Shown piece by piece: positions 48,937-64,000 of a stretch of 64,000 nucleotides of DNA. The stretch comes from Membranipora membranacea (lineage: Eukaryota; Bryozoa; Gymnolaemata; Cheilostomatida; Membraniporidae), in assembly GCA_914767715.1 (NCBI GenBank), contig OU612066.1, positions 7,633,001 to 7,697,000 on the forward strand, given 5' to 3'. The first letter of the stretch is position 1. Each line of letters starts with the position of its first letter. Both the position numbers and the translations under genes were made by a program. The notes beneath the pieces were generated by a model that searched no databases, was not told the origin of the DNA, and was given only the letters and a program-made list of their open reading frames with translations.

Positions 48937-51120
48937 GACGCAGCATGAACTTTTGACTTTCAAGGAACTAATTAATTTTGTTAATAATAATGGCTGCTGC
49001 TGGTGGGTTCTGTCACGCTGTGCCTGATGGCAGTATGCCATTCATGTCCAGATGTGGTTGTCATCTGGATGGTAAGGAACATTATTACAATTTATTTATC
49101 AGGTCTGACCCGTTACCATTTTACCTTTCCGCTGGCGATGAGTGAGCGATGACTTAATATGTGTTGCTGTTGTTGTTGTTATATCTGTAAAATGGCATTT
49201 TGTGGTTTCCTAAATGTAACCACATTGACATTTTAATTACACTGGTCTTGATGAGATATTGCTAAGTAACCATTCCATTTCGATCAAAGACCAGGCACTT
49301 AGCATTTCCTTTTAACTGTCAGTTGAGGTCGTGGAATAGAGAAGAATAGAAGCATAAACAACAGCTCGCTCTTTCCCTTATTTCCATCTCACCATCTTAC
49401 GATCCAACTTACAAGCACTCTTTCACGCTAACTATAAGATCTTGAAAGACAACTTGACATACAATACAATACATGGAGAGCACTTCGGCACTAGAATAAA
49501 CACCCCACAGCTATCTAGATACACACTAATTTCTTTATAACATTGTGAGGCAATAAGTGAGAGGTTGTAAGACAGATCGGCCTTTGTTGTAGTGAGGCAT
49601 TCTTGAGACGGTGTATTCAGTCTAAAGCCCAATTAATAGACCCAAATCATTTCAAACAACAAAACAAAAGACTGGATGTCAATATGTTCTGGACCTCTGA
49701 TTTCCATTGAAATTGGTTAGTTTTGTTCACTCACTAGTAGACTAGCTTGTCAACTACTAATAAATAAGCTTTCCTAGGTCAACCCTTAGAAATTATACTT
49801 ACATATAAGTAGTCAGACTAACAATCATCCGGATCCAATCTTCAGACAAGTTGCATATGTAGTGCCCATAACTTTACATAGTTAAGAACCAGGTTGAATA
49901 CACAACATTTGACTTATTGAGTGATGGTGGGAGCACTTGTCAATGGAGAATGAGCTAGGATGCAAGCCGGGGGGGGGATTTCCCATTAAGACCTACAATC
50001 TAATCGAAGATTTCCGTGTGATATTCATCTGAAGTTGAATATCAAACGTACAATTATTTAGGTTTATTTACTTCTCGCTGGCCAATGAGAATAGAGAACA
50101 AATTTAGCTTGCTGATTGATTAATTGTTACTGTTTGTTTGGTAAGTTGTCCCTCTTTATTACGCGAGGAGACAACTCCAAGAAAAGTGGCAATTGTTGAC
50201 AAAGCTTGCAACAGGGAGCGCCCCTACTACCCTTACATGACAAATTGGCTAGGCTCCATATCTGATGGTGTGTTGCTCACCAAATTTGGGGGGCGGTGGA
50301 CCCTGTAAGCCTTCTGTCTAGGCACAGTGCAACGCCCGAGCTGTTAAAGAATGTGGTGAATATTTTGTGACCCAAGAGCAATTTGAAGAGTATATTTTTG
50401 TTGAAAAAGTTTTTAAATTAGAGCGATTGGTTATAACTGGTTGAAAACCAGACCTCATGACAGAGGTCCATCCTTACAAATACTAACTACCGTATCTTGT
50501 TTTCATTGACAGCCCTTTGCAGTAAATATAAGCTTCACATTGGACTCAGCTCTTAGGTGCAAAAGTGGGGTGGGTGTAGGGTCATCTGGTACTGTAGGGT
50601 AACTTGCTCAAATATCTGGTGTTACCCTAAAATATAGGGGTATTTGTCATGTATGCTCCCACCCTCCCTGCTCCCCCTATCTCTGCTTGCAACAAGGAAT
50701 TTGGGACAAACTACTGTGGCTAAGATAACCGGTTGCCAAGAATAACTCTGCCCTGCCTTTGAAACATGCAGTTGAAAATACCTGCCTTCTTTCGATGTTA
50801 AATGCTCAAACTTGTCCACTAAGGATATGGAAATGAACTTGAATATGGCTTCACATATGTTGTTGGAGAAATTGGGTAGGCAACCTATTTTTTAAACAAA
50901 GGCTAAATTTTACGCAGGCTTAACTTAAAAGGCCGCAAAATATCTTTCAGGCATATATTTGAAACAGGAATTAAAATTTTGCCATTTCATATTATATACA
51001 ACATATAACAGATATATATGCATAACAAATGCAGTGGCGTATATTAGCAATCACGGACCACGGAAATCCGTGAATGAAATTCCTCACCTATAAACCGCGT
51101 ATCGAAGCTTGGTGTATAAA

Positions 51121-51235
51121 GCCAGGCTGAATAGCTCAGTGTGTAGAGCGTCTGCCTGGTAATCACTGTTATTTGTTATAATATAATTTGTTGTAATGTT
51201 GTGGGTTCAAATCCCAACATAGTCACATTTTTTTT
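51121..51235 (+). repeat. tRNA-like sequence with AT-rich insertion and T-run
   Basis: AATAGCTCAGTGTGTAGAGC (A box) and GTGGGTTCAAATCCCAAC (B box) are both good, and a run of eight T follows at 51228-51235. About 40 AT-rich bases (including GTTATAATATAATTTG) separate the anticodon region from the T arm, too many for a variable loop. It is likelier a tRNA pseudogene or SINE head than a functional tRNA. Confidence 0.65.
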
Positions 51236-51624
51236 CAAATGGGTGCTTTATAACTGGAGCATTTTTACCGTAATCTTCTACTGCTATTGAGTTGTTTTCT
51301 GAAAGTACCCAACAGCTCAGTGAGCTATTGAAATACCTCTCTGCTTGCACTATTTTGCTACCGATATGCAAAAATTTCCGTGGTGGGAGGGGCGCTTAAG
51401 CTTAAGCCCTCCCACACCCTCCCCGCCACGCCTACGGCGTGTTGATCGTGCTACGCCCGATCATTATGCTCATCTCTAAAAAGTCAGTGAGTGAAATTTT
51501 TTTGAATAAACGCCCCTGAACAAATGTGGTATGTTGCAAGAAACATCAGCTTTTTTAAACTCGTATCTGCTCGACGGAAATCCTGGTTTATCAAATCTTC
51601 TGAAGTTGTGTGATGGCATGCCAC

Positions 51625-51653
51625 CAGAGACTATAGATAATCCATAGTCTCTG
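51625..51653. mobile_element. 29-bp micro-element made only of the two ends of the 15732-17951 transposon family
   Basis: It begins CAGAGACTATAGAT and ends CATAGTCTCTG, the outer bases of the terminal repeats of the 2.2-kb element, with four bases between. The flanks ATGCCAC (51618-51624) and ATGCTAC (51654-51660) match at six of seven positions, the same 7-bp duplication length. It is probably an extreme internal-deletion copy. Confidence 0.7.
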
Positions 51654-52442
51654 ATGCTACCTCATAATATCTAGGATTTGGTTGTTTACACGGCTGTATC
51701 CCAGTGTTTCATGTGTATGACAAAGGCCAGGGTAGGTGTAGATTCCTCCGACAAGTTGGGAACTTTCATAGATGCTTGGGAAAAGAGAGGCAATCTTAAG
51801 TTTCCATTGGCTTTTTTAACCTTGATTGAATAAAAATATAGCAAAGTTTGCGTCATAAAATTGTTTTTGTCTATCATTGTGACCGACTTCAAGTTATCCT
51901 ATCACACTACATGGAAACATAACTTCCACAATGTTATGTATTGTAGGAAAGTGAGTGAACATACCGGATATGACATGTTAAGCGGTACTTTATAGGAAGT
52001 CTTCTTTTTCTAGTAGGCATACTCGTCACTGACTCTCTCACTGAGCTTTCCTCTAAGGAAGTAAGTTTGTTCGACTAGAAATACGACAAGGAGAGACAAC
52101 AAAACCTGGAAAAAAATTACTCCTCAACCTGCCAATAATGATTAGTTGCTAACAACCTTTACAAACCACAGGTCTACTCCAAAACCTGGGAGTAGGACTT
52201 GGAGTTGGACAGGCATGACTACTATTATCTATTCTATGTATAGATAGGCCCATGATGGGATTTGATTTGGTAGCATCATCATCCTTCAACTTTCATGGTC
52301 TTTTCTGCAAGTGGGCTTGCAATCATCATCATGTACTGTTATGTACATATATAATGCATAGATAGGATACTGCTTTAGTCAATGCTCAGTGCTGGCTTTG
52401 GACCATTGGTTGGAGCTAGGCAAATGAAATACTAAACTGTAA

Positions 52443-52486
52443 TGACAAGCTTTCATATCCACAAACTGGGCTTGTCAAGACAGGCT
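52443..52486. repeat. Short palindrome, third copy of the GCTTGTCAAGACAGGCT family
   Basis: TGACAAGC (52443-52450) and GCTTGTCA (52470-52477) are inverted arms. GCTTGTCAAGACAGGCT continues to 52486 and matches the outer part of the 41651-41712 copy. It has no G tract here. Confidence 0.55.
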
Positions 52487-52914
52487 TTAACGTCAAGAAC
52501 ATGCTCACAAAGCAAAGCGCCAGAGCCCCATAGTGTTGCTAGTACGTCACTGTACATGCAGGTTGGTTTTCATGCTATCCTTAGGCATTCAGAGTTGAAA
52601 GCAGTACATATTTGCCAACATGAATGATGACCAAAGTAGCCCAAACTCTGATCATGGTCTGTCTGTACATAAAATTTTCTGCAATAAAAAACCATCCGGA
52701 TGCCTATTTTGTCCGGTTGAAACTTTGCAACCTCCTACATTTTTGCAAAATAGGCCTACCCATCAGCACGAGTATATGGTTAACGTCGGATGCCGAATAC
52801 CCATCCGTTTGGGTTTCGCTTATAGAGGAGTCTGCTGTCAAAAACCCATCCAGATGTATATTTAGCCACCAAATACCCGTCCAGAAGGGTGTGTAATACA
52901 AATTGATGTTGCCA

Positions 52915-53045
52915 CAAAGCCCTCCGGTTGCAGTTTTTTGTGTCTGGATGGGATTGTGACTGTCAACATTCAAAATTGATACGAGGTAAAATCGGTGGCA
53001 GGTAGCGTTACCGGCTAGTTATTTGTCATAAGCAGATAGCCCGTT
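52915..53045 (-). repeat. Dispersed repeat, minus copy, next to CCATCCGGA-type motifs
   Basis: Read on the minus strand it shows CTATCTGCTTATGACAAAT, then GACAGTCACAATCCCATCC, as in 48232-48365. The preceding 52690-52900 contains further scattered motifs of the form CCATCC-G/A-GATG or CCGTCCAGAAGG (at 52693, 52801, 52844 and 52877), which may be decayed tandem or nested copies. Confidence 0.5.
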
Positions 53046-53337
53046 TACAGAGACGTGTGGCGGGTGGCTATTTACGGGTCACATTTTAGCACAGCTAATG
53101 ATGCTGACAGTGCACAATTATGATGTCAGTCGGTTGATTTTAGGAGAAAAAAATCAAAAATAAGAACTTTGAGATACTAAGGCCTTACCATTTCAATTAT
53201 TGTTGAGCAGCCCTGCTGATAAGAGTACTTCAATTCAATACCTAAAAATAAAACCTCATCTTTTCACTCTCATTACATTGCAGATAAACGAGATATTTCA
53301 CTGAGGACTGACAGTTATTACGCCCACTAGAGGAGTT

Positions 53338-59853
<6,516 letters not shown>

Positions 59854-59969
59854 TATCGTAGCACTTTCGGCTTTTCGTTTCGATTTATTTTATATATCAA
59901 AATAGAAGAACATAATTATCGAGAAGCATGTAACAACTCAGATTTTCATATTCATGACACAATGAACAC

Positions 59970-59975
59970 AATAAA
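59970..59975 (+). promoter_or_regulatory. Poly(A) signal AATAAA of the SRPK-like gene
   Basis: AATAAA lies 117 bp after the TGA at 59851-59853 in AT-rich sequence. The neighbouring gene is convergent and ends at 60482, so the two 3' ends are separated by about 500 bp. Confidence 0.6.
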
Positions 59976-60481
59976 ATCATCAGAAAAAAAATATTGGTTA
60001 GTATTTTAAATTAGCTATCTGTCCGAACTACAAACCAGGTTGGTTAAATTGTTCTAATCTATTCAAACAGTTTCTTGATTCTATGGAATTTATTTTTATG
60101 GTAAGGCAGCATACCATCTCTAGGTCTGATTTCCTTCCTATTGACAAGACTACCCTAATTTCTATCAATACGCATGCTAAGGACTGAGTAACAAAGAATA
60201 ACTATACTACGGTCATTTATAGAGCAGGGTTGATAGCAGTCATATGTGTTGGTTGGAAATAAATCATAGTTGTTAACTGTCTTTGGAGTATTTTATTAGA
60301 ATGTTAGGATAAGCCCAAATAACCGAATTTAGTTTCACTCCAATAAGTTTATACTGTGAACCGGCAGACACATATTTGATTTGCATACAAATTTTCAATT
60401 GAGCGAGAGGACAACATCCGAAAATTTGTCGGAAGTGTCACATAATTTGCAGTGAATTATTAATTGTGGTTTCAAGTATGC

Positions 60482-62449
60482 TTAGTGACGACGTCTGTGT
60501 TTTCGAGCCTTTGATTCGAACAGATCATGCTGTTCAACGCGAGCCCACACTCCAACAACAAATTCTTCTATTCCACTCTCATTTTCTCCTCTTACAATTC
60601 TAAACATACCATCCTCTCCCCATCTCACCCCCCAGGAGTTCACACATCTCTGTAATGTAAATTATTATCTATGATTTTTGTGCAATATATTATTTTGTTT
60701 TACCAATACACCTTAGAAAATGAAAGTTATCTGCTATTCTATGAAAGGCAGATAACTCCCTATCAAAGGCGACAATATCCAATTAAAAATATACTTTGAG
60801 TTGTAATTGACCTTAGTAAACAGCTAAACTATCGGATCGGGTAGTAACAGAAGCTAAGAAATATTTCATACAAAAACCAGTAGCAGACGACTTCTAGTTA
60901 CAGGGTTATCCCTGCATACATCCATAGCTTTGTGTTCTTTGTAATACAAAACCTAGCAAAATTTACATTGATTATGTCATGAATCAGTTACAGAATGTTG
61001 CGGTAATACTAACCCAGTATTTCACTCCGTTCTCTTCACCCCAGCTGTAAAATGATAAAACTTGTAAGATTAATCAGTAGAGCAATAACTTTCAGATCAT
61101 ATTTCTCTCTCTAGACATAAGGCTGACATTAGGACACCGACACTGAACATATTGTATTGAGGAGTGTCAGGTATGTTATGATAAGTATCCCAGAAAGATG
61201 ACCCTTAGAATCAGTTCCGCAAAATTCATGGAAATGATCAAACTCGGGTGTCATTGTTTCACTGTATTAATACCAGACATAATTTATCCGTAGCATGACG
61301 TACCCAATAATCTTAACAGAATGAGTTCCAGAGAGTGTTGCAAATTCATCTTGTCTGCTGTGTTTGTAAACTCCTCGCTCATACAAATAGAAATCTGGAT
61401 GTACCTGAAACATTGTTAAAGAGAAGATAATTATACCAATAGAGAATATTGGACCAGGCCCCTCTAATTCTGCTTGTCATTCTAACCAGGGACTCTCCCT
61501 GCTCTAACATTGGTGACAGCGCAGAATATGTTTATGAACTGTTATCTGATTTCTAATAATATTATTGAGTGATGAAACTCGAGTAAAGTGCGTAATTATG
61601 GTCCTTTCAGATGCCAGGATGGGTAAATGAGTCCCATTGATATTATGAATGCATAATTGATAAGACCGTGATAACCGCAATCTTAATATAGTAAGTTAAA
61701 CAAAGTGTTACATCATCTGATGCAAAAACACGACATAATTAAGGTTATTTGTGTAGCCGTAGGCTATCTGCTCTTACGGTAATGAGAGCTTGCACTGGTC
61801 CCTGGGATTGGATTTCCTTCATGATCTGTCGCTCATCCGCAGCTATTCTGTACGGGGGAGTAGTCTTGTGCTCATGATAATCGTCACAATTGAGGTCTTC
61901 AAGATATTTACAAGTGCCTTTCTCTTTTGTTGTACCACTGGTGTATGGATAACATCTTGCACCTACAGCGCTGGAAATATACCACAGAGAGAATGAAATG
62001 GCTGACAAGTTAAACCAAAACATACTATCTCCATGTAATTTTTCAATTATTACAAAATTCAAATCAGCTCATCGCCCAGTTTTAACTCGTTAAATAGAAT
62101 TATAAAAGGTGATGATTCTCAGGTTGTCGTAGAAACCAGACAGTGCCAGTCTCTTTTGTCCACTTTTAATCCACTTAGATGAATAACTTCCCTGACATTA
62201 GCAAAATTTTCTCAATTATTGAACTTTTATGGATTTCAAATCATCTTGGTTCTACCGTTTGACCGTACTTTTGAATTTAGAGGAGTTGTCTGCTCACTTA
62301 CCCTTCATTCTGTAGATAGAACCAGGCATCAACAACACTGGCACCATTACAACCATCGATAAACCTGTTGCATGAGATTATGCTTTGTACTGCCATCTGG
62401 TCCTGAAATTGACCCTGAGATTGAATAGACCACCTATCTGCAGCGACAG
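60482..62449 (-). CDS. TINAG-like / F26E4.3-like papain-family (C1) protein, 3' five exons
   Basis: Exons, 5' to 3': 62302-62449 (VAADRWSIQSQGQFQDQMAV, SIISCNRFIDGCNGASVVDA), 61778-61970 (RCYPYTSGTTKEKGTC, YRIAADERQIMKEIQSQGPV), 61304-61404 (DFYLYERGVYKHS, GTHSVKIIG), 61014-61044 (WGEENGVKYW) and 60482-60649 (VNSWGVRWGEDGMFRIVRGE, ends RKHRRRH). All phases agree. This is the second half of a C1 peptidase-like domain of the TINAG/F26E4.3 type: secreted proteins in which the catalytic Cys is usually replaced. The His (GTHSV) and Asn (VNSW) positions are kept. The usual Cys before GIE is Ser here (NESGIE). The exon with the catalytic Cys position lies upstream and is not found, so activity cannot be judged. 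The basic C-terminus is typical of F26E4.3-like proteins. Confidence 0.9.
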
Positions 62450-64000
62450 CTACAATAAAAGAGTTGATCCTATCCTTACAACAATTGGTTCAAACATTCA
62501 ATATGAAATGGCAAAAAATCATAAAAAATAGTATCGAAAAGTATTTCTGTGGAATGCATTTGATTTTTCAAACCAAAACTCATTTGAAGGGTTACACTGT
62601 TGAACCAGAGAGTTGAGCAACATCAAGAGTTTTACATGCTCTGTAGCCGTACTAAAAAGTCTAAATGTTTACAGATAGCAAAGGTGTTAGTAGAGACGAG
62701 GGCTGTTTTTGAGAGGTGTGTAGGGTTGATCAAGAATGCAAACAGTTATGTTATTGATACAGAATACTCTGTTTGCTCTATAGATTACATGAAGGATCAT
62801 CCTGGGCTGCCAGAAAACCACAAAATGATAAGATAATTGTGGAGAAATATTTTTAACTTTTGGGCAGACGCTCCACCATTTGTCACTACAATGGCATAAC
62901 CAAATGATTAAAGTGATAAGGAATAATCTGTACTTTTAAGGTATCAAGGCCGAATTTTCACTTTTCCATTCTTGCCTTGCCCATGCATAACACATTATTT
63001 GTAACTCATAATTGGGCCTTCGAGTTGTGTTGTTAATCATTGAGATGAGAAAGTTGTAACTTACAGAATTTCTACAACTTGTTCAGCTTCAGATTAAGCG
63101 TCATCGATTAAATATTGGCTTGATACAGGCTATACCTGCTGACACCTACTTGGGTCAACCTAGCTTTTTATTGTGCGATACTGTGTGGTGTTAACCTGTC
63201 TATCCTATCTGAGCAGGGATCTTAACTTCTAACTGTTACTTATAATGGTCATGGATATTTCATAAAATTTGTTCCAAGAAAGTTTAATCTGCTGCCTTTG
63301 CAATGTAAAGGTTCATAGTCTATTCTATGGGGAGTGATATTTTTCATCATCACAAGGTCATTGGCCACAATCTTATCGCAGGTCTTGAAATTGATAATAA
63401 AAACTTTGATGACTAAATGTGTATATATATATCAGACATCGATAAGGCAGGAATGGTAGAGAGCCTTATCTAAGGCATAACATTGTTTGTAACTGCTTAC
63501 CACTTTTTCAAACAGTCATGTTTTCATATTAAACATAAGCTTCATGAGCTTCAATATTTGACCAAGTAATGTCCCGTTGATGGGTATTGACAATATACTG
63601 GCATGTTTAATATAAAGTTTGAAGTAGGAGAGATAAGCAAAGAAAGTGTGCCCATATTAGAATTATGGTCCTGCTATGTCAGCAACTCCACTTGACTTCT
63701 TTGTCCCCTGCACTTCAAACTACTCTTCAAATCTTTTTATAAGAATTATGTTGTCCAAAGCAGGCTCAAACTTATTTGATTAAACTGGAATGAGTCGGCG
63801 GTTTTCTGAGACATCCCCAATAGAGGGTAGGAATGACTGTTGGACTTGGGAGGAGGTAGGGTAAGGCTATAAACTAATAAATTGTTCAAAAAAGAGCTTT
63901 CTAAATATTGTTGCATTTGTTTCTACATGTCGCCAGAGACAATGAGAGAAAACAACTCCTGTCTATCTTTCGGCCAATACTGTCAAACCTGAAAGATTCA
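62450..64000. other. No recognisable gene; probably an intron of the TINAG-like gene
   Basis: No exon with the expected upstream C1 peptidase or somatomedin-B-like motifs is visible on the minus strand. The 78-codon plus-strand ORF at 62600-62836 has no recognisable domain. AT-rich simple stretches occur (TATATATATAT near 63422). Confidence 0.55.

Larger units (their letters stand above)
47930..53280. other. Intergenic region between divergent RNF213-like and SRPK-like genes, repeats only
   Basis: No coding region with homology or a credible exon series is seen here on either strand. The short ORFs are scattered and without conserved motifs. The stretch is rich in small inverted repeats (48116-48149, 48750-48936, 51625-51653, 52443-52486), a dispersed repeat pair (48232-48365 and 52915-53045) and a tRNA-like sequence (51121-51227). 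The promoters of both genes should lie at its two ends, but no TATA or other core element could be assigned. Confidence 0.6.

Noticed and set aside
51121-51235. Functional tRNA gene
   Set aside because: The A and B boxes are good, but about 40 AT-rich bases break the anticodon-to-T-arm spacing and pairing.
59854-64000. Missing SRPK C-lobe exons downstream of the stop
   Set aside because: Looked for DLGNACW-like and YRSLE-like coding on the plus strand and saw none. The region holds the opposite-strand TINAG-like gene.

Overview
This is animal nuclear DNA: AT-rich, with genes split into short GT-AG exons by introns of roughly 100 bp to 2.5 kb. It carries scattered tRNA-headed SINEs, small inverted-repeat elements, a LINE and an LTR-type protease fragment. 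The gene families present (RNF213, SRPK, TINAG-like) and the repeat content suggest an invertebrate metazoan. The phylum cannot be fixed from this sequence.

The left three quarters (about 405-47,900, minus strand) hold one giant gene, an RNF213/mysterin homologue with roughly 70 exons. Its 5' end is near 47,900. Reading leftwards it encodes two N-terminal zinc ribbons, a disordered N-terminus, a long helical arm, the AAA+ modules (Walker A motifs at about 25,180, 21,945 and 18,200), the E3 module with a RING exon at 5659-5839, and the first half of the RZ finger at 405-439. The gene runs off the left edge. Compared with the vertebrate protein as I know it, this gene has two extra exons (13860-14045 and 12400-12627). 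Each encodes a RING-like domain that resembles the gene's own RING, and each is a symmetric phase 2-2 exon set into the AAA4/AAA5 region.

From about 47,930 to 53,280 I see no gene, only repeats: a hairpin, a 187-bp foldback element, dispersed inverted repeats, a tRNA-like sequence and a 29-bp micro-element.

On the plus strand at 53,338-59,853 lies an SRPK-type (SR-protein kinase) gene whose six recognised exons join in consistent phase. It has the glycine loop, the VAVK lysine and the HTDIKPEN catalytic loop. It then enters a Lys/Ser/Glu-rich tail of about 1,070 residues, at the place where SRPKs carry their spacer, and stops without ever encoding the C-lobe. A retropepsin-like ORF from an LTR retroelement sits in its proposed first intron.

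Tail-to-tail with it, on the minus strand (60,482-62,449), are the last five exons of a TINAG-like/F26E4.3-like papain-family gene. Its 5' part is not recognised in the window. The rest, 62,450-64,000, shows nothing identifiable.

The three genes have no evident shared pathway. The most unusual items are the three-RING RNF213 homologue and the half-kinase SRPK.
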